A stretch of 64,000 nucleotides of DNA from Phlebiopsis flavidoalba (Eukaryota; Basidiomycota; Agaricomycetes; Polyporales; Phanerochaetaceae). The stretch is taken from positions 310,001 to 374,000 of the forward strand of contig JAOCPU010000028.1 in the NCBI GenBank assembly GCA_035772785.1, read 5' to 3'. The notes beneath the pieces are model-generated. The model was not told where the DNA came from. It did no database searches and saw nothing but the letters and a program-made list of their open reading frames with translations. This document shows, in pieces, positions 1 through 12,717 of this stretch (within the stretch, counting starts at the first letter, position 1; each line of letters starts with the position of its first letter). The position numbers and the translations under genes were made by a program.

Positions 1-2553
1 GTGGGGAAGGAGTCTGGAGGTGGGCACATGGATACAAAATTAGTGATCGAGCATTCAAAATCTTTGTAGGGTGGGCTCCCCTGGAACGATCAGGATTCAT
101 TTCAAACCATCGATTACCACCCTTCCATACTCCCTACAACACGGTGCGCCCTTTGATACAAGACCCTTCGGAGTCCCTCCGAAGGTCGTCTGGCGCCGAG
201 ACTATCTTTGGATCATGAAAGGATTTCTTCATGCGCATGCCGCATACGTGTATCGATCTCACGCCTCGTGCGTCGCCTTGGGCTCTCTCGTTAACCGTGA
301 CTTCGGCTCTCGTCTCTTTGCCACCGTAGCTGCGTCTCCGCCTCCTCCGCTCACTGGTCTCTCTCTCTGACATCGGTACGGCGACCTGTGTCCTAGCAAT
401 AACCCCTTCTTAATATATTCTCCCAATTTTCCTCGTTCGTTTGCACCACGTGTTCGACAATGCCCACCTTTATTGCATCAAGGTCATTCGGGCGGTCCTC
501 CGCCGGTTGCGCTCTATCGCGAGGGTACCTTCTCGCGCGTCGCCGTCCGTATATTCAAATATTACGCCAGAATAGAATGACAAGGCCCGTCGAGACACCA
601 CTGGAAGGGCGATACTTATGAACTTCAACTAAGCCTAGTGCCCTTTCGCGTTCTACCCGTTTCGGCTTGCTGAAAACCACGCTCATGCAAGGTCACGCAA
701 TCAATGCTCATATCAACCGCCCAGTGCCTCGTATCTTCCCCGTGGTAGCTTGTGATGTTGTCGCGCTGCGCGGAGAGTCGCACATATTCACATGTGTCTC
801 TGTGGTCTATTTTGTGTGCGCGGATCTAGTTGGATATGTGGTGTTTTTGTTTGACAATCACGTGCGGTTCGGTATGGTATGCCTCTTAGTGCAACCCTGC
901 TTGAGCTCAATCGCGGGGCTCTACTGACTTCCTACTGCACCACAATGCAAGATTTCCCCTGGGAAAGCATTGCGATGGCGTAAAAGTAGGGGCTCGGCTC
1001 GGGTTTTGTTGGCGCCATGACCGCAATTATACCCAGCACAGAGCCCTAGTGACCGGACATCATGAGCGGGGGGCGTTGTGTTGTATGACTCCCACACCGG
1101 CCTCTCCACCATGTCATAAAAGTAGGCCATACATGCATCATGGAAGAGGGACGACGGGGCCCCTAACAGGGCGCGGCCAAGCCGCGCGCCATAGAGTGGG
1201 AGGCCAGCGTGCGGCGAGGGACCTGCACCACGTTACTGGTACCACTCGATGTAGCCTTTCATGATCCGAAATTCCACCAAGACATTTCCTTCCCCCCAGT
1301 AACCAGGACTTCAGTTTTTCGATGATTCCGCTTTCGCGTTCAGCCCCGCCTATGTCCGGGGCTAGGGGACAGAGGACCTCGGGCCTTTAATGGCTGGGGG
1401 ACGAGACTAGATCCTTGTGTCGGGTTACGACGGTCTCACGAGACAAAAATTGTGGCGTGCGATATACACTTTGGGGCAAGGCCCGTTTATTAAGAATCTT
1501 TACTTCGGAAGTTCGGGCCACAAAAACCAGGTTTGCGAGGTTCGATCCTATCTCGAAGAGCCGATGTCCAATGCAGATTTGTGGATACACGATTCTAAGA
1601 AGAATCACCTTGTTCACGCAACTCCTGAACGCTTACAAAACATCATCAACGGAATACATGATGGTGTCAATGAGAAAAACAATTTATACTTTGTTAATAT
1701 GATGTAGTTGCGTAGTTCGCGAACACTTTGCCAATTTTCGCTGAAGTTGTCGCCACATCAGGTAGGACTCGAATGCCTGCACATAGCACTAATATTTTGC
1801 TAGTCCGGAGATGACCGCCCCGCCGCCGCCTTTTCGGTCGTCTTCGGATTGTCGCATTGCGTTTTGTCAAAGACCGAGGGCAGTCTCGAAGCCGCGCCAA
1901 ACAGGCACAACAACCGCCCGGGGCCCTGGGCGCCCATTGCTGTAGAAACTTGTCCCGCTCGTCGGTCGTGCACAGCTTGTGCTATCACCCTTTGACCCTT
2001 TGGAACATGGTGCGTTCTGCTAGAGTAGCGGAATCTGCGGTACTCATGCTACATTGCAGATTTTTTTTGAGATGGAATATCTCGATGGTGTTCTGATAGT
2101 GAGGCAGAGCATCTCGCCCGACCAGCTCCGAGTGGCGAATGCTGAGGGCGAGTGCTGCGACGAGGTTCGGTGTGCAACATGCGCATGATTATCGTGCGAT
2201 CGTGTGGAAACAATCACATGAAAGACAGCCCGCGAAAAAATCACATTGATACGGTGCACGTTTGCCTGGGGATCGGGCGCGAGATGCTCTCGACTCGGAG
2301 GCAGATCTCATTGTTCTGCTCTGATAGCACCGGAAATTTTGTCATCCTGCATACGCAAGTCCGTATGTCGACCCTTGGCGAGGTGCGTCTACCCGTTTCA
2401 TAGGCTCGCGATGGGGCCACCTCTCGGACTACACGAGAATCGCGCATGGCGGCGTGCGCGCTGCCATTTATTTGGGCCCTAGGCGCATCGCAGGTGCGTG
2501 TCTCGCTCCCCGAAACTTTTCGTCTCTCGCTCACCCCCTAACACAGTCCAACC
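1..2553. other. Left-edge stretch without a recognised gene
   Basis: Short open frames occur on both strands, but none longer than about 150 codons and none resembling a family I know. A pyrimidine-rich patch lies near 330-370. The last 100 bases before 2554 are C/T-rich and would be the leader and promoter of the ABC transporter. No TATA box, tRNA or repeat stands out. Confidence 0.5.
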
Positions 2554-5500
2554 ATGGCCGGCTTCGGTGGACACCCACCCAGCGGTCGCGGACGAGCAAA
2601 CCCGACGCGCGACACCACGATGCCGACGAACCGCGCTCGTCGTCGGACACCGTCGCGCCCCTCTACCACCAACAACGACAGTGCGGCCCACCCACAGAGC
2701 GGGTCGACGCAGACAGAGGCGGCGCAGAGCCGCGTGAACCTCGACTTTTTCGACCCCGCGGGCATGCAGGAGCTGCAGCGCACGCTGACCGCTCAGTCGC
2801 AGACCGCGGCCAAGGACCCGTCGCATTCAGACCTCACCCTCAAACGGCCTCGAGATTGGGGACGGCCCCTTTGACCTCGAGAAGTTCCTCCGCAAGGTCA
2901 TGAAGCAGTGAGTTGAGTCTCCTCATTGATGTTTCAGCGTCCTGATGAGACATCTTCTTTTGCAAGGATGATCAAGCGGATAATATCGAGCGGCGCGAGC
3001 TTGGCGTGCTCTTCCAGGATTTTGCGAGTTTGTGGGCACCGGCGCGTCGGTATCGTACCAGCCCACGGTCGGGTCGTTCTTCGACGTCAAGTCGCATCTG
3101 CGTGCGTTCCAGGAGATGAGGCATCCGGCGACGCGCGATATCCTCGCGGTTTTTGAGGGCGTTGTCCGCCCTGGGGAGATGCTTCGTACGTCCGCTGGTC
3201 TGTGCACGGTCTAGACTTGAAACTGATAAGATTCTGTCCACATCAGTCGTCCTCGGCCGCCCAGGCGCCGGCTGCACCACACTCCTCAAGGCTCTGGCCA
3301 ACCACCGCTCGGATTACCACGGCGTAGAAGGCACCGTGCACTACGACTCTCTTACACCTGAGGAAATTGACCAGCACTTCCGCGGCGACGTTCAATACTG
3401 CCCGGAAGACGATGTTCACTTCCCCACACTCACCGTCGAGCAGACCCTGCGCTTTGCGGCGTCGACGAGGACGCCGTCTCAGCGACTTGACGGACGCTCG
3501 CGAGAAGACTCTGTGAAGCTCATGGTCGATGTGCTGACTACCGTCTTTGGCCTGAGGCACGTCAGGGACACCAAGGTCGGCGACGCATGGGTACGAGGCG
3601 TCAGTGGTGGCCAGAAGAAGAGGGTGTCTTTGAGTGAGGCCCTCGCCACACGCAGCTTGCTCAACTGCTGGGATAACTCCACAAGGGGCCTGGAGTAAGT
3701 GCTATGAAATCTATGGCCCACTCAATGGATATTTAACCATGTTGCAGCGCATCGACGGCCCTCGAGTTCGTTCAAGCGCTGAGGATCGCGCGACCGACGT
3801 CGCGCGGATGACGACAATCGTCTCAATCTACCAAGCAGGCGAGTCTCTCTACAAGCTCTTCGACAAGGTCTGCGTCGTCCACGAGGGACGCATGGCCTAC
3901 TTCGGACCGGCAAACCAGGCCCGGCAGTACTTCATCGACCTCGGCTATACCCCGGCGAATCGGCAAACGACAGCAGACTTCCTAGTCGCCGGTGCGTACT
4001 GCGCCCACAGCAGCCCACACCCCGCCCAGCTGACCTCTGAGTTTGTCGTTTTCAGTCACCGACCCCAACGGCCGCATCCCGCGCCCCGGCGTCGCGCGCC
4101 CGCCCGCGCACGCCCGCGGAGTTTGCAGCCGCGTTCCTCGCGTCGCCGCTCTGCGAGGCCAACCGGCGCGACATGCTCGCCTACCAGACGGAGTTTGTCG
4201 GGAAACCCGAAGCGGCAGTCGCAGTACCGCATGAGCGCGTACAACGACCATGCCAAGCACACGCGCAAGGGCAGCCCGTACCTCATCTCGGTGTGCCCAT
4301 GCAGGTCCGCGCGCTCATGAAGCGCAGGGTGCAGATTTTGCATGGCGACAAGGGGGTCACTGTTGGTCTCAACTTCATGTGAGCAATATATCATATAGTA
4401 TCTGGACGATACTCAAAGGTCTCTCCAGCATTTTCGTCATCAAGGCTATCATCGTCGGCACAATCTTCATTCAGCTGAAAGACGAGACATCTGCGTTCTT
4501 CTCGCGTGGAGGTGTCCTCTTTTTGTAAGGCCCGATCTCGCGCATATACCCACCTCCTGACCTCTCCCCACCAGCGCAATGCTCTTTTCAGCCCTCACAG
4601 CACCATGTCCGAAATCCCCGCCCTCTTCTCCCAACGCCCGATCGTCCTGCGCCAGTTCAAAAGCAGCAATGTACCACCCCTTCGTCGAGTCGATGGCGCT
4701 CACGCTCGTCGACGTCCCCCTCACGCTCATCACACTCGTTTCTTTTTTCTGCATCGTGCTGTATTTCCTCGTCGGTCTCCAGCGGACGGCCCGCGCGCAG
4801 ACAGTTCTTGTGAGTGCAGGCAGTCGTACCTCAGCTGCATTGTTGCTGACCCGCGACACAACAGCATATTCTTCCTCTTTGTGTTTACGATGACCATCAC
4901 CATGAAAGCGTGGTTCCGCGCTCTTGCCGCTGCATTCCACACTCCCGCGCCTGCCCAGACCCTCGCTGGCCTCTCACTTCTGCTTCTCGTCCTGTATGCC
5001 GGCTACACTATCCCCCAGCCAAGCATGATCGGCGCGTTGAAGTGGATCACCATACATTCAGCGTCAGTATCTTCTTTCTCTCCCCTGGATATTCACGCTG
5101 AAACCAAAGTTCTATATAGCCTCTGAAGTACGGCTTCGAGGGTCTCATGGTAAACGAGTTCCACACCGTCTCCGCGGAGTGTGCGACCTTCGTGCCCAGC
5201 GGTTCCCGGGTACGACGGCAAAGTCTCCATCGCGAAACCAAGTATGCACGAGCGTGGGCAGTCTCCCGGGTCAGGCCAAAGTAGACGTGCAACAACTACG
5301 TCCGGCTGAGCTACGACTACGAGTATAGTCATCTCTGGAGGGTAAGCCTATCCAAATAGCGCTTTGTCACAAGAGCTAATGACGAGGTTTCGTAGAACTT
5401 TGGTATCATCTGCGCCTTCGGCTTCGCGTTCATCGGCGTGTACTGGTTTCCTCACCGAGATCAACACGCGCTCGTCCGGCGAGCGACTCCATCACGTGGT

Positions 5501-8146
5501 TTCAAACGCGGTGTTCGACGGTCGCAGCGGCGAAAGTGCACTCCTGCGAAGACGAGGAGAAGGGTCAGGACGGTGAGGCTCCTGTGCTCGAGGAGAAGGC
5601 GGCGCCCGCAGAGAAGATGGAGGCGGCTACTGGCGCGCCGGGCGATGACGGATGTCTTCTCGTGGCAGCATCTGGACTATACCGTGAGCGATGCCCGATG
5701 GTAGCCAGCGGAAGTTGCTGGATGATGTCTTTGGTTATGTTGCGCCTGGAAAGCTGACCGCGCTGATGGGCGAGTCTGGTGCTGGAAAGGTCAGTCAATC
5801 GTTCATCACAGTAGAATATGATACTGAACGTGACACAGACTACGCTTTTGAATGCGCTTGCTGAGCGTACGACTACTGGTGTCGTGCGAGGTGATCGATT
5901 CGTCAATGGTCAACCGCTGCCGAAGGACTTCCAGGCTCAAACGTGTGTGAACTTATTCTCAATGTAGCTGCACGGCTGAACATTGTCCACAGAGGATACT
6001 GTCAACAACAGGATACGCATCTGGAGTCGAGCACCGTGCGCGAAGCTCTCCTCTTCTCCGCGAAGATGCGTCAGCCACCACACGTCCCTCTGTCCGAGAA
6101 GGAGGCATAGTACGTCGAACGAGCGCAGTCTGCGCGATACGGGCTAATCAGTCTTTTCACAGTGTCGAGAAGTGTCTGGACATGTGCGGCCTCACAGAGT
6201 ACGCAGATGCCGTCGTAGGTACCCTCAACGTCGAACACAAGAAACGCACCACCACCATCGCCGTCGAACTAGTCGCAAAGCCCAAGCTCCTCCTCTTCCT
6301 CGACGAGCCCCACCTCCGGGCTCGACTCGCAGAGCGCCTGGGCGATCGTTCGCCCCTTCCCTGCGCGAGCTCGCCGACAAGTCCGGCCAGGCGATCCTCT
6401 GCACGATCCACCAGCCGTCGGGCGAGCTCTTCCAGGTCTTTGACCGGCTCCTGCTGCTCAAGGTCGGCGGCAAGACGGTGTACTTTGGTGATTTGGGCTA
6501 TAACTCGAGTACGTTGATTGGGTATTTTGAGAGGAATGGTGCGAGGAGGTGTGAGCCGGAGGAGAATCCGTGAGTGAGATTCTGAGTTAATAAGACATTC
6601 CGCTAACGTTTTGTTCTCAAAGTGCCGAGTATATTCTCCAGGTCATTGGCGCTGGTGCTACTGCGTCGACGGATCGGGACTGGAACCAGGTCTGGCGAGA
6701 GTCGTCTGAGTCCGCGACGCTGCAACACGAGATCGAGGCCATCCACGAAGAAGGGAGACAACGCCCTGCGGTTGAGACGACTCTGCACACCGAGTTCGCG
6801 ACACGGTGGCCACACAAGTCGTCGCTACCCTGCTTCACCGTGATATCCTTGGTATGTCGCGCTCGATACGGGTATTAAGACTGCTCTCTAATGCTAGCTG
6901 TAGATCATTGGCGGACGCCTACGATTATCGTGTCGAAGGTGGCGCTCAACGTCGTAGCGGGTCTTTTCATCGGCTTCACGTTCTTTTCTTCAAGAGCAAA
7001 GACTCCCTCCAAGGCACACAAGACAAACTCTTCGTAAGTACCCCTCCAATTTGCTCATGCTCATCCCCTCACCGTTCGGAACCCCAGGCGTGTTTCATGT
7101 CCACCATCGTCAGCGTGCCTCTCGCTCAGCAGCTGCAAGTCCCTGTTCATCGCCATGCGCAACATCTACGAGGTCCGGGAACGCCCCAGCAAGATGTTAC
7201 AGCTGGACCCGCGCTTTCGTCACCTCGCAGATCCTCGGCCGAGATCCCGTGCGAACATCTTTGGCTCGTCGCTCTACTTCTGCTGCTGGTACTGGACCGT
7301 CGGTTTCCCGAGCGAGGCTACGCGCGCGGGCTACGTCTACCTTGCGCTCGGCGTCATCTTCCCGTTTTATTACACGAGTGTCGGACAGGTGAGCGTTCCC
7401 TCTCTCTTTCTGGATGGTACAGTGCTGACTATCAATTGGCAGGCCGATCGCAGCCATGTCTCCAAACGCCCAAGTCGCCAGCGCTCTTGTTCAGCTTCCT
7501 GTTCTCCTTCGTGCTCATCTTGTGCGTCTCTCCATCTTCCTCATTAACGTACACCGCTGACAGAATCGCGGCGTTTTATAGCAATGGCGTGCTGCAGCCT
7601 TACCAACACCTCGGGGTGGTGGCAATGGATGTACCGCATCTCGCCCTACTCCTATATCTTATCGAAGGCCTGCTCGGAAACAGGTAAGCATCACGCCCGT
7701 CGGTTTTGCAATGACAGATCGCTCAATCTGCGACAGTAATCGGCCACCAGGAAAATTACGTGCGCGGCCGTGGAGTTCGTGCAGCTGAACCCGCCGTCCG
7801 GGCTCACTGCTCCTCGTACCTCGACCCCTTCATCAGCTTTGCGGGCGGGTTATCTCGCAGACCCCGCCGCCCACGGCGACGTGTGCCTACTGCCCGTTAC
7901 AGCACCACCGATCGCTACCTGCTGGACAATTTCAGCATCTCGTATTCGCATCGTTGGCGCAATATTGGTATCGTTGTGGCGTTCATCGCGTTCAACGTAA
8001 GTGGTTCCGTTTTACATACACCGGACATTCACTAAAAGGCCGTACGACTCTAGGTGGTGGCCACTTTCTTCCTCACCTACATCTTCCGCATCCGCTCGGG
8101 AAGTCTTCTTCCAAGCCTCAAACGCCGTGCTAAACCTAAGGCATGA
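2554..8146 (+). CDS. PDR-type (ABCG) full-size ABC transporter
   Basis: Plasma-membrane drug and lipid exporter of the fungal pleiotropic-drug-resistance family, in the order NBD1-TMD1-NBD2-TMD2. NBD1 has the family's degenerate Walker [10 protein letters not shown] at 3255-3281 (Cys for Lys), the signature VSGGQKKR near 3600 and CWDNSTRGL near 3680. TMD1 lies at about 4390-5130. NBD2 has a canonical Walker A GESGAGK at 5769-5789 split from TT by an intron (5790-5839), LLLFLDEP near 6290 and [10 protein letters not shown] just after. TMD2 and the PDR C-terminal extracellular region (QPYQHLGWWQWM-like, near 7600) follow, with a short basic tail ending at tga 8144-8146. Start chosen at the first ATG of a Ser/Thr/Arg-rich leader. 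More than ten short introns are needed, for example 3186-3246. Single-base insertions break the frame, such as an extra A near 2843 and an extra C near 6309. Family assignment is certain; substrate is unknown. Confidence 0.94.
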
Positions 8147-8331
8147 GCAATTTCATGTTGCACGACATAGACTTTCCATGTATCATGACCCCGACGTTTA
8201 ACTTTATTGTGTTCAATCTTCCTTCGCTCACTCCACCATAGACATAGACCGCAGATCCGTAGAGAGTAACATACACCTATCTAACCAACCATCCTGTCCA
8301 TATAGTACACAACGAGTTTATGTTTATGGTC

Positions 8332-9829
8332 TCAATCAAACGGCACCGGGCGAATGTTGGAGCCAGCAGCCGAGGACCCTTGTTCTCCGCTTGGGCAGCG
8401 CCGAAAGCAGACGGGACGGGAATACCGCAACAGTCGCCCCAACCGAGTTCTCTCTGTCCGGCGGCGCCGCGGTCGCCGTGTGTATGCGCGTGGCCGTGGC
8501 CGCAAGCGTCCTCTCCGTTGGACGGCGTCGGCGGGAGAGGTCCGTCCCATGGTAGTATGGAGCCGAACAAGAAATGTTGAACGACCGGGAGTTTGCCCAG
8601 GACTTCAGCACGATACATTTTATTACAAACCAATAGAACAACCCATCCCGAGTTTACTTTATCCCATGTTTTCACCTGGCGGATCGTTCAGTGAAAGTGC
8701 AGAAGAGGGGCTGATCGACGTACTGCGGAGATGTCGTCCAGCATTGGAGAGTGCCAACGCAACGACGCAGTTTTGACCTGTGTGAATGTCAGACGAAGCT
8801 AGTACAAGCTACCGGCGTGTGGGAAACATACGGAGTTGATGAAACGGATACAAGCAAAAGTACATGTAGTCTTTGGAAAATTCGTCCAGAATTTCGCTGT
8901 CGTGGATAGACTTGGGCCGGAGGTGCTTGTGACCTGCACGAGTGAGCGCGGTAGCTTTATCTCGATCGAGGAGCAACTCACCTCGCAGCTGCGCAGAGCC
9001 CCAGAGGAAGGGCAGGAAGTGGTAATCGTCGAGTCCCCAGACACCGTGTGAGCCAGCGGGTTCTAGCCAGTATGTTGATTTAGTAGGAAACGCAATGACT
9101 TGAATGTATCTTCAAAAGGTTCCGTCGGTGATGGACACTATGATCGTGAAGAACCACGTACCTCCAGAAACACACGAAATCACCAAAGCAACACAGTCCT
9201 CTTTCGCCACCACTCCTAATCGTTCGAGACAAAGCCTATGCTCGCTGTTCAATACTGGGGAGACATCATGGCGGTAAGGAGGACTTACATCCAGCATAAG
9301 AAGTTCAGCTCCATGCCGCTACCATAGTCTATACGAGTTCGATTGCCCCATGATTCGGAGAAATACGCAGAGACCTCCTCAGTAGCTTCTGAGGGAAAGC
9401 CGGGAAGTGTGCTGTGTAGTTCTGGGGAGACCTGGATGCGAAAATGAGGTAGGTCAACAAAGGCCTGGTAGTGACAAGGTGTCGCTCACCTCGGCGACTC
9501 TGTCGTAGAATGTTTTGAACGCAGGGTTTCCGAATCTTGATGCCTTGTTATCCACCGGCGGTATCCCCTTTGCGATGTCCTCCACTTTATCGAGAACCGC
9601 CAAGATAGCAAGTATACCCTGCAAATCCATCGATGTCAGATTATCATAACGCAGCACGGAAATACTCACATACAGGGAACTGCGTACACTCATCAGTCAG
9701 CTTCACGCCCGCGACGCGTTCATTGAGAGTTTCTATGAATCCAATGACATCTTGGTGCGTCTTTGATTGTTGAAAATACGTCAACTGCTCCGGAGTCAGG
9801 ATCGCTTTACTTGGGGCTTGAAACGACAT
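8332..9829 (-). CDS. PTPA: Phosphotyrosyl phosphatase activator (PP2A activator)
   Basis: Peptidyl-prolyl isomerase that activates PP2A-type phosphatases in cytosol and nucleus. The N-terminus begins [15 protein letters not shown] at 9829. It is followed by [18 protein letters not shown] (about 9575-9520), the YGSGMELNF segment near 9320, [14 protein letters not shown] near 9030, [15 protein letters not shown] near 8600-8560 and the hallmark [14 protein letters not shown] near 8430-8390. At least five short introns separate these. A variable loop [10 protein letters not shown] (8490-8520) is histidine-rich. The last exon needs one base removed near 8365 to end in IRPVPFD at 8332; without that shift the frame runs to 8277. 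It converges with the upstream ABC gene. Family certain; whether the RRD1 or RRD2 type was not settled. Confidence 0.94.
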
Positions 9830-10059
9830 TGTTCGGTAATATTAGTGGGAGGTAGCAAGTTGGTCCAGCAAGCGAATTCTGCAAATGGTTATGGGCGCCC
9901 TGCAAGACTTGGCTTGCACCGTCGCGGTCGTGACGGGCATCTCGGGCAGATCAAAACACCGCGACGTGGTCCTCGACGTTCTGAGTCAAAAACATATATA
10001 TTTGTGTGATTCAGATTGAAAACCGGTAGTGTGATATACATTGCTGTTCGAATCTTTAC

Positions 10060-11644
10060 GTGGGGAGGGCTACTGTAGTTTCGATAACGAGTTCTCTTGA
10101 CTTTGTATGCCTTAGCTTCATCGAAAAGCTCCAGTTTAGACTTCCCTTCGTCTACCGGTACGCCGTGTTCGTCCACAGAGACGGACTCTGTCTCACGCTT
10201 TACCATTATGGGGCAATGCCCTTGGGTGCTTCTTGCGCTCTGGGACAAGACCACAAGATGGGTACGACGCAGCTAGACCTCGACCTCTCTTCTACGTCGG
10301 TTTATGAGGATCCGTCAAGCGCAAATCCAAAGACGAGCAATGATCAAGCATTGCGATATGCCTTGACTAAAGTACTAGCTTTGAGTATATGGCCCACAGT
10401 ACAGCAACAATTGGCTTACGAAGAACATAGGCAAGATTACAACGCCCCGCGTCATATCCTATGTCCCAGTGAGTCTAAACAAAAGTGTGAGAACAAAACA
10501 AGACCAGATAAGTAAGATAACGAGTCACTTGCCGTGATTTTTCCTTGGGGAGCTAGAGAGCGCAATTCCATATAGTGCAAGACCTATCCATGATGACAAG
10601 AGCTGACTCGGCAGGATTGGCTTCCACTACCACTGACTGGCGTACCGACCAATGGCCAGTTGAGCTTTGTGTCGGGCGGAGGTACGGGAGACATGGCTGT
10701 ATGAACGATTGAGCATCGACCACCCGCATGGGATATAGTTTACGTACACAATCTTCCAAATCATGAGGCGCGCTTAGGACAGTGTTGATTCCTAGCATAC
10801 ACCAGCCCCAGGCAGCACTGGGAATTTGAATAACAATCTCGGGACAGTTCGTTAGTGTATTTGGTTCGATCCGCTCATATAAAAATACTAGGAGGCTGAA
10901 AAGTTGCCAGAGAGGCCAAGCACTGTGACATAGATTAATACATGTTTCTCGTAGAAGGAGAGGAATACAGACTAGTGTTAATAGCAACAGCAATTGTGAC
11001 CGCAAACCCAATGCAGTACGGGCGACCACCGCTCACGACGTCGTTAAAAAAACGCCAGGCTGAGGGAAGACCATCCGACATAGTTCCCTATTGAAGGTTG
11101 GTGCATCTTCTTTCAATCTTCTTTGATGAAAATGATGATAGTATGCTTACGGCAATAGTAGTTGTGAGACTGACAGCACACACACCGTCAGAAACTAAGA
11201 AATACGACAACAAATACGAAAGGCGTACACAGTATAAAAACTCAGAGGAATGCCTCGTTTTTCAAGCTCGTCTGCAGGAGGAGTCTCTTGGCGAGATCGT
11301 CCTAAAGGTTGAACCGCTCGAGTAATGTATGAAGGCTCAAATCCAAGAACCTGAAATTCTCGTCAGGTTTGGTTCCAAACGTTGAGCCTATTGCGACTCA
11401 CAGAATTATCGTCCATCCACCGCAAAACCTCTTGTGGGCCACCTCTTTTTCCGCTGTGACATCATATGTTTCCCCATTATCCGCCAAGATACAAGAGAAC
11501 GCAGTAAACACCTGGAACCTTTGTAAACCAACAATCCGAGGTAGAGGTGGAAACGATGGCACGTACCGAACAATGCACTCAATCCTGAGAACACACACGG
11601 CGTACGTTGACAAGGTCTGAAATGGGGTCCACGTTTTCCACCAT
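10060..11644 (-). CDS. Membrane-protein family, copy A
   Basis: First of six related polytopic membrane proteins in the window; function unknown. The likely start ATG is 11642-11644 (MVENVDPISDLVNV). A first hydrophobic segment ending SGLSALFG is followed by an intron that begins GTACGT. Later landmarks are the conserved WGWCMLGINTVLS segment near 10800, an ESA...GLALYGIAL helix near 10600-10560, and the family's last-helix motif GISQCLI near 10365-10345. A polar tail containing RETESVSVDEHGVPVDEG (10200-10130) follows. Several frame breaks occur between landmarks. The C-terminal end is not resolved; an open frame continues to 9889. Orientation and spacing match copies B-D. It could be a decayed paralogue, but sequence errors explain the breaks equally well. 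Confidence 0.62.
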
Positions 11645-12717
11645 TGCTAGCAAGACAGTATCTAAGACGCAGTGCCCTGATGTTTGGGGTCGAGAGGGCG
11701 GGTCATGTATAAGAACGATAGACCAGTTTTTGTTCGTATCATATCCGATACGGTGGGCCATGCCTTGACTTCTGAGTTATAGCTAGATGACAGGAAACCG
11801 GTGCATGGTTTGACACACGCTCCTGTCATAGTCAGCATGTAATATGCTATAACTTTGTCTATCCTGGGTGCGGAGAGAGATTAACACTTATCCTCTTGTC
11901 TAGCGGATGTTAGTTGCATGACAATAAGACCGGTCAATCCCAAGGATGCTATAGCCTCGACCAATGGCGGAATAAAGACGCTCTCGTGTGCCGGGGGACT
12001 GTGCGCAAAAACAAGGATTACAGAATTTGCGCCGAAAGAAGTTCCCCTCATTTGACTCCCCCCCCCTCCCCCCCCCCCCCCCCCCTCTTCTTCCCCCCCG
12101 TCTCCCTTGGCCCCCGCCCGCCAGTTCTCTCCCCCCAGTACTTGCTTCGATGTTCGAGGGTAAGATCTTCAGATGCCTCCACAATCCCTGGGCTGAGACA
12201 AATACCAGGCTAATTTGTGCACGCCAGTCTGCGGAACTTGGGGTGGATATCGTGAGCATCAGGAATGCCTTCTAATTCGCGAGAGAAAAATACCACAGTT
12301 GCTTACCCCAGTACTTGGGAATGAAGTCTACATCATGATCATTCGCCACAGCGATGCACTGCGTACTAGGAATTTTTGCATCTCGTTCGGGAGAAATTTA
12401 GGTGTAGCGACCACAGTAAATAAGCGAGAGAACGTAACACCTCATAACAACTTCAGCCCTCCAAGTTTGAGTGTGTCTCGGACTCGGTTCACTATCCCAG
12501 GCTGAGCCGATGGGGGCGGGGAAGGGAAATAGCCCAGTCTAGCGGATTTGGCGCCCAGATATTCCCGAGGGTGGCGGAGGGGTGGTGGGCCCGATTAATG
12601 TAAGCAAACTCGTCGCTGAACGACAAATGTTGTCGGCATCCGAACACGTCGATCGCATAAATAAAGATGTTCTGTAAGGACTGTGACTACTAAAGCGATA
12701 GTGATAGACTATAGATT
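11645..12717. other. Spacer between copies A and B
   Basis: No recognisable coding segment. It holds the C-rich tract listed separately and presumably the promoter of copy A, which is transcribed leftward from 11644. Confidence 0.45.
12057..12136 (+). repeat. C-rich low-complexity tract
   Basis: Eighty bases made almost only of C runs separated by T, including one run of about 17 C. On the minus strand these become several G runs able to form quadruplexes. Run lengths are doubtful given how poorly homopolymers are resolved elsewhere in the window. Confidence 0.85.

Noticed and set aside
1387..1707. Overlapping open frames of about 95 codons on both strands
   Set aside because: No family resemblance, no convincing ATG for the better frame and no splice context.
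3255..3281. Walker A with Cys in place of Lys in the first nucleotide-binding domain
   Set aside because: This degenerate motif is normal for NBD1 of fungal PDR transporters, so it is not a defect.
9889..10254. Minus-strand frame that looks like an independent small protein upstream of PTPA
   Set aside because: It lies downstream of the GISQCLI helix of copy A on the same strand and is better read as that gene's tail; its apparent start is not an ATG.
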